Assembly: GCF_963259705.1 (NCBI RefSeq)
Contig: NC_081842.1
Coordinates: 37,351,796 to 37,415,795, forward strand
DNA from: Myotis daubentonii
Taxonomy: Eukaryota; Chordata; Mammalia; Chiroptera; Vespertilionidae
Direction of reading: 5' to 3'
DNA length: 64,000 nt
The notes beneath the pieces are model-generated. The model was not told where the DNA came from. It saw nothing but the letters and a program-made list of their open reading frames with translations, and did no database searches. Positions 41,913 through 53,199 of the stretch are shown one piece after another. The translations under genes and the position numbers were made by a program. Position 1 is the first letter of the stretch; each line of letters begins with the position of its first letter.

Positions 41913-42194
41913 GCCCTGACTGGTGTGCTCAATGGTAAGAACATTGGCCCATGCACTGAAGGGTCAATTCCTGGTCAAGGGCACATACCTGGGTTGCAGG
42001 TTCTATTCCTGACCCTGTAGGTTGTGTGCAGGAGGCAACCAATCTTTGTGTCTCTTTCACATCAATGTTTCTCCCTCCTCCTCCTCCTCCTCCTCCTCCT
42101 CCTCCTCCTCCTCCTCCTCCTCCTCCTCCTCTTCTTTCTCTCCTCTCCCTCCTCCTTCCTACTCCCTCCCTTCAACTCTCTCTAAAAATCAATG
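41913..42194 (+). mobile_element. Ves SINE with expanded CTC tract
   Basis: Sense, diverged head (GCCCTGACTGGTGTGCTCAA), B-box-like GGGTCAATTCCTGG, GTGCAGGAGGCAACCAATCT and tail AAAAATCAATGG. The pyrimidine segment has grown into a CTC repeat (42074-42131), lengthening the element by about 60 bases. Confidence 0.9.
42074..42131. repeat. (CTC)n microsatellite inside a SINE
   Basis: About 19 CTC units; encodes a poly-serine run in one frame, which explains the open frame at 42022-42219. Confidence 0.97.
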
Positions 42195-42910
42195 GTTGAA
42201 AGTAACCCTTTATGCCTGAGAATTGACATTTTTTTATTGTGGAGAAGAGACAACATTCCTGATGATACACAGATCTTCAGTGGCTTACAGGGGATAAATG
42301 GCCCACTTAGGTATAGTCTTTGCCTTCCCTGCAGGAGGACATCCGTGGCCCAGTCCATCCAGGAAGTGTTTCCCAAACTCAATGCAAAAAGGGTCACTGG
42401 GTTTCATCCCAAGCCAATTGAACCAGAATCTGCTGAAGAAGGGGATCTAAGGATCTGCATTTTAATAAGGGCTCCTGCTAACTCTTTGACCAGGCGCCTT
42501 GGGAAACATGATGTTCTCCAAGCAGTGGTGGCAAAGTTGGAACCTGGGGTGGCTCTGTGGGCAGTAAGCAGGCACAAGCGGATGGACTTAGGATGGGCTA
42601 GAGGAGGAGACCGGAATTCAGGCAGAAATAGAAGTTAAACTGCGATGAGGAACAGAGAAATTCAAAGAGTAGCAGAACCATGTTGGTGGATTTCCCAATT
42701 CTTTACCTTTGTCATTTTGCTCTCTGGGCCGCACGTCCCCACATGTAAAACCATGGGCTGCCCTGCATTTAGAGCCCTGTCAGGAAGGGTCATCATTCAC
42801 AGGCTTATCACAATCTGCTCTTCAACCAGCACCAGTCGGCTTGGGTTGCTTTGCTCTTTGGGCTTCAGTGCTACATTTCATGCAAGTAAAGTGTTCAATA
42901 CCATTTCTTC
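42195..42910. other. Unassigned DNA
   Basis: A 148-codon plus-strand frame at 42192-42638 begins in the tail of the SINE and shows no domain; I do not call it a gene. Confidence 0.45.
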
Positions 42911-42924
42911 AAAGTTTGAAAACT

Positions 42925-43364
42925 AGCCCAGCCGGCGTGGCTCAGTGATTGAGCATCGACCTATGAACCAAGAGGTCATGGTTCGATTCCCAGTCAGGGC
43001 ACACGCTCGGGTTGTGGGCTCAATCCCCAGTAGGGGTGTGCAGGAGGCAGCCAGTCAATGATTCTCCCTCATCATTCATCTTTTTTTTTTTTAATTATTT
43101 TTATTGATTTCAGAGAGGAAGGGAGAGGGAGAGATAGACACATCAGTGATGAGAAAGAATCATTGATTGGCTGCCTCCTGCACGCCTCTACTAGGGATGG
43201 AGCCTGCAAACTGGGCATGTGCCCTTGATCGGAATCAAACCCGGGACCCTTCAGTCAACAGGCTGACGCTCTATCCCCTGAGCCAAACCAGCTAGGGCAT
43301 CACTGATGTTTCTATCTCTCTCTCCCTCTCCCTTCCTCTCTGAAATATAAAAAATAAATGAGAA
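42925..43364 (+). mobile_element. Ves SINE hosting a second SINE, exact 14-bp TSD
   Basis: Outer sense SINE: head CCGGCGTGGCTCAGTGATTG to TGATTCTCCCTCATCATT, then after the inner insert TGATGTTTCTATCTCTCTCT and an ATAAAAAATAAATG tail. The duplication AAAGTTTGAAAACT is exact at 42911-42924 and 43365-43378. Confidence 0.95.
43081..43298 (-). mobile_element. Ves SINE nested inside another Ves SINE
   Basis: T12 tract, ATTTTTATTGATTTCAGAGA, GGCTGCCTCCTGCACGCCTC, GGAATCAAACCCGGGACCCT and head complement GAGCCAAACCAGCTAGGGC. Its head (CCGG/GCTAGGGC type) differs from the outer copy's head (GGCGTGGCTCAGTGATTGAGC type), so two Ves subfamilies are involved. Flanks ATCATTCATC and ATCACTGATG look like a diverged duplication of the outer element. 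Confidence 0.95.
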
Positions 43365-43378
43365 AAAGTTTGAAAACT

Positions 43379-43984
43379 GCCACACTAAATGATTGCCCAG
43401 GTCCTGACAGCTCCAGGACATTCAGTGTCTGTCGCAGCAATGCCAACAACACAGGTCATTAGCACAGAGAAGAGCACCAGGGGCCCTAGGAAGCAGGCTA
43501 CAGTTTGAGGCTTAGTTGTTTTGTTTTATTTTTATATTGACTCCTGCTGTTCAAGCCTCCTGGCTTCCTTGTTACGGGGGCTGACATTTAGCTGGAGAGG
43601 AAATAATTGTGATATTTCCATGAATATAGCAACTCAACCCAAAGACAAAAACCTGCTCCAAAGGTTGTTTGTCATTGTGTAGTAGACAAAAATAACAACT
43701 GGTTAATTCTCTGAATTTCCCCCTTTTTTGCCAGTTATTTTAGTATTAAGTAGCTATAACTAAACGTAGGTCCTGTTGAGTAACCCGCAGTAAGACCAGC
43801 TGTGCCTTCAAAAGCAGCTGTGGCCAGCGGCAAGCCAGGTGCCTGGTGCTAGAGCTTGTCAGGAGTTACATCTTCAGAAACAAGCGTCCGTTTACAAGTG
43901 GACATAACCTTTGCCTTCTCCTCACCCTCCAACTCAGGGAAAGACTGCTGAGTCCATGTGGTGAAACTTTGGTGCAGGTTCAGC
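43379..43984. other. Unassigned DNA
   Basis: No gene or repeat recognised. Confidence 0.5.
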
Positions 43985-44145
43985 TCTGTGCTTGCTAGTG
44001 TACCTTGGACAAATCACCTATCTTATCTAAAGTGGGGGATAATAATACCTACTTTGCAGCACTGCTGTGAGGATTACGTAAGATAATGCAAGTGAAAGCA
44101 TTTTATAAATAGCACACAGTCTTACAGTATAAAGATGCATTTATC
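43985..44145 (+). mobile_element. MIR fragment
   Basis: Sense MIR 3' half: TACCTTGGACAAATCACCTA, AAAGTGGGGGATAATAATAC, CACTGCTGTGAGGATTACGT. Confidence 0.85.
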
Positions 44146-44756
44146 ATAATATGAATAATGGCACCATATTCAAGCAAACACCATTAGGAGAAAAACACTA
44201 CCACATTCACAAGCTATACAAATGCTTTTATATATAATCAGACAATATACATTCATGAACATATTCATTCATTCATTCATTCGTTCACTAGTTCCTGCGT
44301 GTATAGCACCATTCCCCGTGGGAAATAAGAAGTAAATGAAGAGGGAATGGTTAGATAAAAAATACGCTTAGGGTTTGATGATCATATAGTTCAATGTCTA
44401 TTGAGCCAGTGCTGTGTTCCAGGAATGAGCTGTTTGTTCTCTGTGGGAACATAGATAGTTAAGGCCTGGTCTCTCCAGTGGAGGGCACATAGTTACAGAA
44501 GGGAGACAGTGGCTCAGTAAGCTTGGTAACCAGAGTTGGCCCCAACTTGGCAAATGGATGCTGACTGAACACAGATTTTTTCTCTTAAGGCCACGTCCCA
44601 GAATGTCCATTGCTCTTCCCACCCCCCCAATGAATCCCAGTAATCATATCTTGCTCGGATGTTTAAGAGTCTCCCAGATGTCCTGAATACATTGCACAGG
44701 ATCTCCTCAGGGCCGAGCCCAGTTCAGAGCAGGTGACTCGACTTGTAGACCCTAGC
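44146..44756. other. Unassigned DNA
   Basis: Includes a short ATTC tract (44262-44285). No gene. Confidence 0.5.
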
Positions 44757-44970
44757 CAGGGGTGGGCAAGCTTTTTGACTGGAGGGCCACAATGGGTTCT
44801 TAAACTGGACTGGAGGGCTGGAACAAAGGCATGGATGGAGTGTTTGTGTGAACTAATATAAATTCAAAGTAAACATCATTACATAAAAGGGTACGGTCTT
44901 TTTTTTCAATAGTTGTATTCATTTCAAACGGGCTGGATCAGGCCCGCGGGCCGTAGTTTGCCCACGGCTG
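44757..44970. mobile_element. hAT-type MITE
   Basis: Starts CAGGGGTGGGCAAGCTTTTT and ends AGTTTGCCCACGGCTG; the terminal inverted repeats match over about 13 bases with mismatches. The flanks ACCCTAGC and CCCTAGAC fit one 8-bp duplication with a single-base deletion on the left. 214 bp, non-coding, same layout as bat nonautonomous hAT families. Confidence 0.88.
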
Positions 44971-46061
44971 CCCTAGACTATAGAGTGATGGTGCTCAGAG
45001 CCCCTTTAAACTAGTACTGAAGGGAAAATGACTTAGCAAATAAAAGGTAAAGTCGGTGGGCCTCCATTGAACATGGTTTTTCAAATTGTAGTAGAGAACA
45101 CAAGTGATTTAGCATGTACGTGTATGATTATGTTGACACAATGTGCAAAACGATATAGCAGGAATGCATGGATCCAGGCTGCCTGCTGGAGCGATTTCAG
45201 ACTGTCACACCCTTTGGTTTAAAGGTGTTACGTGGCCTCATGGCGCACCAGGCATTACTCTCCCACGCACTGCTCATTTACATCAGTGCTGTTACCTATC
45301 CAGGGTTAATCCAAAACTTGCTTTTCTTGCTTTTAACAAACATAAATAAAAACAAATGTAAGCGTGGCTGTCTAATCCCCTATAGGAAGGCTGGATTGGG
45401 TGGTAACTACTAGAGTTTCCCAGTCTAGGCAAGCCCTTTAATCTCCCTGGCTTTTCTCAGAAATGGTAACAATGAAGATGAAAGTATTTTCCCCCATGGA
45501 GTGCTCCTCTCCCCACCCCCTTTCTCTCTTTCTCAAAGGCTCTTAGGTTACACAAGAGCACTGCGTATATTTTGCAATCCAAAGAGATCCAGCCAGGATA
45601 AAGGGCAGGGTTTCCTGCTGGGGAGCCCTGGGAGGCCAGCAGCCTTCCCTCCAGTCTCTGTGAGACTCTCCCTGTCCTGCCCTGACATTCTCAGTGCCTT
45701 TGACTTTGATTAGGTCCGGAGACTCCAGTGGGGGGAGGCAGCTGGTGTGTACTTTTCCTCTGGATGTTAGAAATACTATCAGGCACCACGCAGTATCGGA
45801 GTGGGCGGGCGCTTCCTGCTCTGCTGTGGAATGATTCCATTTCCTCTTCCACAGTTTTGGGAGGCGAAGTCCTTGTGCTCCAGACACAGTTTGTGTGCTG
45901 ACACCTGTGCCATTGTCCCAGGTGCTTTATAATCTCCGTTTATCAAGATGATTTCACAGCTCTTGAATATAGACGAAATGTATGTGTCCTTTGCTGTTTT
46001 TTTTTTTAACAACCGTAACATTATCATACCATGTGTACTATTCTCTTAAAATATATATATA
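44971..46061. other. Unassigned DNA
   Basis: Open frames at 45143-45413 and 45501-45887 overlap in several frames and lack domains. A T10 run occurs at about 46000-46010. Nothing assigned. Confidence 0.45.
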
Positions 46062-46249
46062 TACACTGAGTGGCCACATTATTATGACCACCTGACGTTT
46101 GTAGGCAAATTAGCTATAATTTCGCACTGAAGTTGCTAGAGGGCCAGACCATTATAAATAGGGAAACAGGTTGTTTACCACGGCAGTAGAAATGATTTTT
46201 TTCTGAAGATATGGGTAAACAACATGATTTAACAGCCTTTGAACGTGAG
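46062..46249 (+). mobile_element. 5' end of a Tc1-like transposon, truncated
   Basis: Begins TACACTGAGTGGCCACATTA within a TA-rich target, the style of a Tc1-like terminal repeat, followed by about 150 bases of 5' sequence and a transposase start codon. After 188 bp it breaks off into a perfect AT microsatellite (about 46248-46273) and no 3' terminal repeat follows nearby. Tc1-like elements transpose by a DDE transposase and duplicate TA. Confidence 0.75.
46211..46249 (+). pseudogene. Transposase N-terminus, 13 codons
   Basis: ATG at 46211 opens MGKQHDLTAFERE, which has the form of the beginning of a Tc1/mariner transposase just before its first helix-turn-helix domain (Met-Gly-Lys, then Leu-(Thr/Ser)-x-Phe-(Glu/Asp)-Arg). 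The reading frame then runs into the AT repeat and is lost. Too short for database certainty, but its position after a terminal repeat supports the call. Confidence 0.6.
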
Positions 46250-46273
46250 ATATATATATATATATATATATAT

Positions 46274-46477
46274 CAGGCTAGATAATGGATAAACTTAGTT
46301 ACATAAGGGTTATGTAAAAAGCGTTCCAAACTTGTTTAGTTCATGCATTTCTTATGCCCAGACACCGCCACATATTAGTGATCTTGTAATAAATCTTGTA
46401 AGAATTCTAAGACTAAGGTTATCCTGAAACCAACTGTGATCACCCCCTACTCCAATCTCATAATAATAATGGCAACT
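46274..46477. other. Unassigned DNA
   Basis: Short AT-rich spacer; no recognisable transposon 3' end here. Confidence 0.5.
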
Positions 46478-46668
46478 AACGTTTGCCCAAGCCCCAGCAT
46501 TTTAGAAAGAACTTTGCAATAAGTTGCCCATTATATTTCTCATCCCATTATCAATGACATTTCACAGATAGAAACCCGAAGCTTAGAGAGGACAGGAGGT
46601 TTGCCCAGGATCCCTCAAGTGTACGTGAGGAACAGGATCTGAGGCCAGACTTCTGACAATAGAGCCAC
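46478..46668 (-). mobile_element. MIR SINE, antisense
   Basis: CAACTAACGTTTGCCCAAGC, AACTTTGCAATAAGTTGCCC, GACATTTCACAGATAGAAAC and GAAGCTTAGAGAGGACAGGA follow antisense MIR order. Confidence 0.78.
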
Positions 46669-47025
46669 CAAGGCTGCTCAGCCTCTTCAAGTTTCCTTCG
46701 AGAGGCACAGGAGCGAGCCAAGATGGTGTGGGGATAGCTGACAGGAGTAGCACGAAGGGACTGTGAGGTGGTTGTCGTTTGCTGCCTGTAATTGTGTCAC
46801 CCAGAGTGAATCTCTTCGTTCATCTAGGCCTCAGGTTCCTCCTTTCTAATAGGAACAGAGGGATCACACCAGTGTTCGTCCTTGGTCGGTGGCTGCCTGC
46901 AGGCCTTTCAAAGGTCCTGCAAATGCCTGACTCGCTTCATGGAGGTGGAGGCTGACCTCTGACCCTTCTTAACTCCTGTTTTCAAATTTCTGAGTTCATC
47001 TAAACAGCCTCTTAGTCTGAATGTT
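46669..47025. other. Unassigned DNA
   Basis: Possibly another degraded MIR at 46785-46870 (AGTGAATCTCTTCGTTCATC); otherwise nothing. Confidence 0.4.
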
Positions 47026-47043
47026 AGAAACGTATTGTAGGAG

Positions 47044-47066
47044 CCCTAACCGGTTTGGCTCAGTGG
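47044..47066 (+). mobile_element. 23-bp Ves SINE head stub between 18-bp repeats
   Basis: The insert reads CCCTAACCGGTTTGGCTCAG plus TGG, the exact first bases of the Ves SINE head (compare 10585). It is flanked by AGAAACGTATTGTAGGAG at 47026-47043 and 47067-47084, identical over 18 bases. There is no SINE body and no A tail. The flanks show that it arrived as an insertion with a target duplication, not by later shrinkage alone. Confidence 0.92.
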
Positions 47067-47084
47067 AGAAACGTATTGTAGGAG

Positions 47085-47865
47085 AAACCACATCACTCTA
47101 CAGAACCAAGAAAACAGATGTTGAAAACTAGTTTTGCAAACTTGACCTTTCACCCATTTTGGAATACAAACGGATTAAAGTTGAAGAGGCCAAGAATAGA
47201 TGGAAATTGGAAGATTTCTTTAGAGACGGCTGTCAGTATGCTGTTAGTATCCTTTGTCCATGGAGGGGGAAGGGAGTACTCTTCCCTCACCCCATGGTCA
47301 TGAGCAAGGTTTCAGGGACTTGATTTGCACCCCTGCAGTCTGAGGAGACTCCCGGAATCTGTGTCAATGGCACCAGGAGAGACCTAGGCCACGCCGCTGG
47401 CTGAAGCGCCGCACCTGGCGCGGGGACGGTGGCTTGGGAAGTTACTGCACTCCCTGTGAATGAAAGGTCAAAGCTTGTGCTTCTTGTGGGCCAGGTGCAG
47501 GCTAAGACAGAGCACGCGCTAGTGTGGGTTGCCTTAGATTCCACCTGAGAGAGCCACCTAGGATCTCAGTGAGATCTCAGTTGAACAAGGCTGGAGGTGG
47601 GACTGATGGAAGACTCATTAGAAACCAATCTGAAGACAATCACATACCTTTGTCACAGGAACAGCAAATGACAGACCGCAGAGTGGAGAGTCTCCCTATG
47701 ACAACACCCCTTGAGAGACAGTCAACTTGGAACACTTGCCAAGTCCACTGAGCCCCTCCCTGTGCCACCCAGGACAGCACCTGTTGAGTAACACCTTTCT
47801 TGCTTCTTTACCTTTCCTTTTCCTCCTGAGCTCCCCACCTCCCCCCACTCCCCTTTAAATGTTTG
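47085..47865. other. Unassigned DNA
   Basis: No gene or named repeat recognised. Confidence 0.5.
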
Positions 47866-48450
47866 TTAGTTCACGATAAAGGATATTATAAATGATACTG
47901 CTGAACAGCCAGATGAAGAGGGACAGAGGGCAAGGTCCAGAAAGGTCTCCAGCACAGGAGCTTCTGTCCTATGGAGCTGGGGTGTGTACCCCTCTCCTAG
48001 CATGTGGATGCACTCAGCACTCCGGAGCCTCTCCAAAGTCTTTCCGGTTTTTCTGAAGGCTTCATTGCGTAGATGATGGATTGAGTCATTGGCCATTGGT
48101 GATTGATTTAACCTCCAGTCCTCCTGACCCATTAGTCCTTTAATTAGCTGGGGCAAACCAGGTAGGAGAAGAAGGTGGGTAAAGCTAAAGATCAGCCAGC
48201 TCATGCCCCTTCCCATGCTGGGGCCCAGCCTAAAGCAGTCCCACAGGGAAGGGGAGACGCATCGACTTTGAAAGGTGCTCAGACTAATAACTGAATTGTT
48301 TGGAAGAATACAGTGAGCAGAGGACTTTCCATTCCTTTGGGTAAATCTGAGGAAGACCAGAAAAGGCTGGCACGAAGTCATATCCACAGGAAAAGGCTCA
48401 CCAGCCCCAAAGAATGGGCAGGCAGGGGCCGTGGGGAGAAAGAACAAAGT
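47866..48450 (-). other. Longest open frame of the window, in an old repeat
   Basis: A 193-codon minus-strand frame. The DNA (AAGGATATTATAAATGATAC, CTGAACAGCCAGATGAAGAG, CACAGGAGCTTCTGTCCTAT, GTCATTGGCCATTGGTGATT) reads like a widespread old mammalian interspersed repeat whose name I cannot recall with certainty. The protein has no domain, no repeats and no transmembrane pattern of note. I read it as a chance frame in repeat sequence. Confidence 0.55.
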
Positions 48451-49331
48451 TGTTTTCTGCTACCTTTCATGGGTCCTGAATATTGGACATGATGGTTACA
48501 TCTAAAATACTGCTACTTTTTCTTGCTCCTAATAAGTTGATTTGAAAAAAGAGTTTTTTAATTTCAAAAGCTTGGAAATCGCTGAAAGTCACTGATGTTG
48601 AAAGCCACTTTTGACATTGGCACCCTCACCCATTAGGACAAAGTGGAAAAAGAGTGGCAGAGTTTCTTTTTCCCCAGCCCCACTGTGTTCACACCCATTT
48701 AGATCTTGTGGCATGAAATTAAAGGAACTGAAATTGTTGCCTTCTCTTAGAAGAGAGGGCACAGCCGTGATCCTGGTCCCTCCCACCCCCCACCCCTCAA
48801 CACAGAGACACTAATAAACCTTACATTTGAATTAGGGTGAGCGTGGATGAGGAATAAAGAAAACAAGAGGAGGGGTGTCAACAATGAGGTGAGGATCAGA
48901 AGAGGAAAGGGAAGTGGGGGGCGGTTACTGTGGGCACAGGGCAGCCTTCCTGATCAGAAGGGAAAGGGAACTAGCGCCCCCCGGGGAAGAACCGGGACTG
49001 CCTCCTCATTATCGGTTCCCACAGCACCATTTCCCAGCTCTGCCCCCTTCTCCCGCTTCCTGAAGGATGTGGGGACCACAGCACTTGGGTGAGCCTGCCC
49101 ATCGCTCTGGTACTCACCTACCACACTCTCAGTCTTTCCTCTCTCTGCCTTCCTCCCTGGGGTCGTACCAATGCCCCTTCCCCAGGGGGCGCTTCTTCTC
49201 TGACTGCACAGTGTGCGCAGGGCCATCTCCAGATGCAAGCTCTGATGTGGAGCATCTTCTTACAGTTCCCATTCTACCGGCTGCCAAGCAATTTAAAAGT
49301 TTTATATTAAAGCAAACTTGGGTACATTATG
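48451..49331. other. Unassigned DNA
   Basis: A GC-richer part at about 48900-49250 carries overlapping open frames in both directions (48954-49238, 49067-49345) with no domain. Nothing assigned. Confidence 0.45.
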
Positions 49332-49339
49332 GTGTAGGA

Positions 49340-49574
49340 CAGTGATGGTGAACCTATGACACGCGTGTCAGAGGTGACACACGAACTCATTTTTTTGGTT
49401 GATTTTTCTTTGTTAAATGGCATTTAAATATATAAACTAAATATCAAAAATATAAGTCTTTGTTTTACTATGGTTGCAAATATCAAAAAATTTCTATATG
49501 TGACACGGCACCAGAGTTAAGTTAGGGTTTTTCAAAATGCTGACACGCCGAGCTCAAAAGGTTCGCCATCACTG
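49340..49574. mobile_element. hAT-type MITE with exact 8-bp TSD
   Basis: Starts CAGTGATGGTGAACCTATGA, ends AAGGTTCGCCATCACTG; the duplication GTGTAGGA is exact at 49332-49339 and 49575-49582. The interior is AT-rich and non-coding, 235 bp. It belongs to a different family from the copies at 7102, 27753 and 44757. Confidence 0.95.
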
Positions 49575-49582
49575 GTGTAGGA

Positions 49583-52564
49583 TGTAAAACTTGTATTCTT
49601 GTTAAGTCCAACAGGAAACTTGATATGAATGTTGAGCTTTGGGCTGCTTCATGCTTAGTTCACTTCAGTTCTTGGTTCCTCCTGCTCAGCTATTGGAGGT
49701 GGTTTCCTGGAAGCGCTTGAGGAAATTTGGCCTACGTTGTTTCTGCTCTCAGGAGCATCTGTATTGGGAAAAGCAACAATTATTCAAGAACCAAAGAAAT
49801 GGCACTTTAGTAAGAAAAATGAAGGTGGTTTGATGGGAGTTGGAACAGATCTTTTGGTGGGTGTGTGAAGCAACTCTAATTTCATGTATTCCGCCAACTG
49901 ATGGGGCCAGCTCTGTTTATAAATCTCTGTATAACCAGGTAATAAAAAACAGGAATGATTTGATGAGAGTTTATTAGACCAGCTTTTCCCAAAGGATGCT
50001 TAATAGCATACTAGTCATGTAAAATGCCTCAAGAACGAAGATAAGGAGATACCTGGTCAGATAAGGAGACACCTTGGAGAGTCACAAATGCAGAGATATT
50101 AAAGGCTCTGAGAAATCATGCAGCTAAACAAACAAGTCTGTTTGAGCCAGTGTTGCCCAAATGTAGTGGATACTTTTTAAAAATATAACTTCTAAAAATA
50201 TAACTCTATTATAATACCTCAGAATTAGTATTCTGGGAGACACATCTATGGAAACACTGTATCAGGTTATAGTACATGTATCAGAAGTTACAATAGTTTT
50301 TACCAAGACTCCCCTTGTTTTTTTCCCCTTTTATCTCATGTTTTGAACACATTTTCTAGTAAATAAAATCAAGCTTATTTCACTCACAGTTATGCCAAAT
50401 GGAGTTATATAAGCATAGGAATGTATAAGCAATATTCACTCCAGCGGAGCCCTTAATTTTGGCTGTCAAGCTGTACTTGTCCCTGGGTTCATTCTGCTCT
50501 GGGTATTCAGTTTGGATATTACAACCTGATAACAGTATGACTCCTAGTTTCATCACAGGAATGCCTATGGTATCTTTAACAGCCAATCAGAACTTTTGCA
50601 CAACATGAGCTAGTCAGTTGTCAGACTGCATTGATATAATTCTAGCCCTAAACAAAGAAATAAGATTTATAATTAACTTGTGTACATCAATATATGGTAC
50701 ATGTACAGTTGTCTTTAGAAGTTTAAAAATATTTAAAATGGCCTCACAGACCCCTAAGCATTCAGGTATTACAGACTGAGATGTCCAAAAGGCCATCTTA
50801 TAAAGGCTATTATTGGGCTTATGTGGCATGCATTGCTTTTGTACTCAAAGTTCTATGAATCTAAATATGACTTCATATTGGCAATGCTTGAGGACACAGA
50901 AAGTGATATTACAAAAAGTTTGAAAATTCTTAAGCATGACAAAACTTTTGGTCTTTAAGTAGAATTTTTTATTCCCGGTTAATTGAATAGAAGGATTGCA
51001 GAAGAAGTGCATTCTCGTCTTACAGATGACATGTATCATGTTCTACAGATGACAAAGCAATCTCCGATAACCATCTCACTTAATTCTCCCAGCAACCAGG
51101 TGACACGGTTGTCAGTACACAGTGGCACCGAAGAGTGCTGCATTAAGTTATTTTGAGGATCTTTTGGTGGCAGATGATAGCAACCTGACATAAACTACCT
51201 TATGTAAGAAAGGTCATTCGTTGGAAGGATGCTGGTGGGTTGTTGTTGTTTTTTTCATAGACTTCTAGGAAGTGTTGAATAACCAGCTACAGGAAGAGCA
51301 GAGGTGCATGGCTCATGCATGCTTCAAGCCCAGGGACGAGGAAGATGTCAGGATTCTTCTCAATCTCACATGCTGCTCTGGAGGCTGGCTTCATTCTCAT
51401 TTCTGACTGGCTTTCTCCACTTGGTGGAATATATACTTTCCAGAAGCAGCTGGGTGTTATAACTTCAAGGGTGAAGCCCCTGGAGAGAGAGAGATGCTTC
51501 AGTTTACACCTCAATTACAAAGCCACTGCCACAAAGAAGGACTGTGGCTCCACTTAAGTCCCATGCTGACCTGTGGCCGAACTAACAACAGCCAGGGACC
51601 TGGGCCCTTACCTATGTATATAGTGGCTTCTGTGGCAAAAATGTAGGTGAGGAAGAGCTGTGAGAGTAGGGGTGGGGAGGAAATAGATTCTTAGAAAAGA
51701 TGTGCGAGGCAGATAATTCTGTAGGTGTGTACTCCGTGTCACGCACTGGGGACCGTCAGCAGAACCCCCAAGCCCACTGTAGCTGAGCTGATGCTCAGTT
51801 ACAGCAGGAGAAAGATTGTATATTAATGCAAACTCCATAGGTCATTACCTTCAAGGAGGCCACATCTTCCCCATCACACACCCAGAGAAATGTAAGCCAG
51901 GCTCTATTCAGGCCTGGGGTAAACACAGCCGAGGTTCGTTCTTAAGCTCCTATTGTTAAGGTAAAACTAGCCAGAAAAGAACTACAAGAAAATAACTTGA
52001 CCTGGAGGAAGACAGGCATCTCTGTGCCTGGGATGTTTCCTTATGTGACAATTCACAGGGAGGTAAGGATGAGGGTTTTGGTTGCAATTAAAACTTGAAC
52101 TTCCTAACCTTCCTAGGGAGGTCTGTGTGCAGATGTCTCAACCCCTATTCCGGGAGGGAGGAGGAGTGAAAAAAAGATGTGGGAAGAAAAAAGGAATTGT
52201 TTGATTCCCAGGCAGGTGTCAGGTGTAGTCAAGCCTACACACCTACAAAAGAACATGCAGTTGTGGAACTGTTCTGTAGGAACATAGCAACTTGTACTGT
52301 TGGAATGTTTTATAATTATTTTCTTTTATTTCCCTTTGTATTATTCTCAAAAGCAAGGGTATATTTCAACCGTGCTAAGGGGAATGTCCACCCCACTCTT
52401 CCCCCAAACCCTCTGGCTCTCTGTGTCTTTATTTCTAATATCTGTGGCGCTAATTTTGGTGATGGCTCTAGAATAAAAGGAAGAAAATTCCAAGGGTCAG
52501 GAGAAACTCCCCTTTTGTGGTTGGTAATGGTGGTAGTCTGAGGAGGCTGTATTGGGTGTTTAGA
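49583..52564. other. Mostly unassigned DNA
   Basis: A small MIR fragment is likely at 51040-51125 (ATCTCACTTAATTCTCCCAG, CCAGGTGACACGGTTGTCAG). Around 50038-50080 a short tandem repeats AGATAAGGAGA(T/C)ACCT. The stretch 51160-51560 may be an old interspersed repeat related in style to 40176-40500. No gene recognised. Confidence 0.45.
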
Positions 52565-52878
52565 AGCTGTGCTGGTTAATTTTATGTTTCAACTTGGCTG
52601 GACCATGATGCCCAGATAGCTGGCAAAACATTCTGTGAAAGTGTTTTTTTTGGATGAGATCGACATTTAAATTGATAGACTTTGAGTAAAGCAGATTACC
52701 TTCCTTATTGTGTGTGGGCCTTGCCCAATCAGTCAAAGGCTTGAATAGAACAATGATTCCCCCTGAGCTAGAAGAAATTCTACCAGCAGATTGCCTTTGT
52801 ATTCTTTCCTGGGCCTTCAGCTGGCTCTATAGATTTTGGATTTACCAAGCCTCCACAATTTCATGAGCCAATTCCTTA

Positions 52879-52947
<69 letters not shown>

Positions 52948-52998
52948 TCTTTCTCTCCCCCTACCCTGTTGGTTCTGTTTCTGTGGTGAACTCTAATG
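52565..52998 (+). mobile_element. Old LTR-like repeat, family P, sense
   Basis: GGTTAATTTTATGTTTCAAC, TTGGCTGGACCATGATGCCC, GAGTAAAGCAGATTACCTTC, GGCTTGAATAGAACAATGAT, CATGAGCCAATTCCTTAAAC and finally TTGGTTCTGTTTCTGTGGTG follow the known order of this repeat. The simple-sequence slot near its 3' end is filled by a 62-base (CT)n tract (52883-52944). Confidence 0.8.
52883..52944. repeat. (CT)n microsatellite
   Basis: About 31 CT units inside the LTR-like repeat; gives a Leu-Ser repeat in frame, which explains the open frame at 52836-53084. Confidence 0.97.
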
Positions 52999-53199
52999 CA
53001 GAAGCTATTCCTATAAGCAGACTTTACAGAAAGATTGCCCAGTCAGAGCCCTTCTTCAATCCTGAGGGCTGTTGCTGTACATAGTCCTGTATTTGAAGAG
53101 AATAACAAGAGAGAATAAATTAATTTCTCAAATATCAGTGACTACTTATAATTTATCAAGGACCCTTTGCTGCTAGGTCTCAAAACCCAACATGGTAGA

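Noticed and set aside
42192..42638. 148-codon plus-strand open frame
   Set aside because: Starts in the tail of a SINE and shows no domain or homology pattern.
47866..48447. 193-codon minus-strand open frame, the longest in the window
   Set aside because: The DNA reads like an old mammalian interspersed repeat, the product has no domain or compositional hallmark, and no splice or promoter context supports it.
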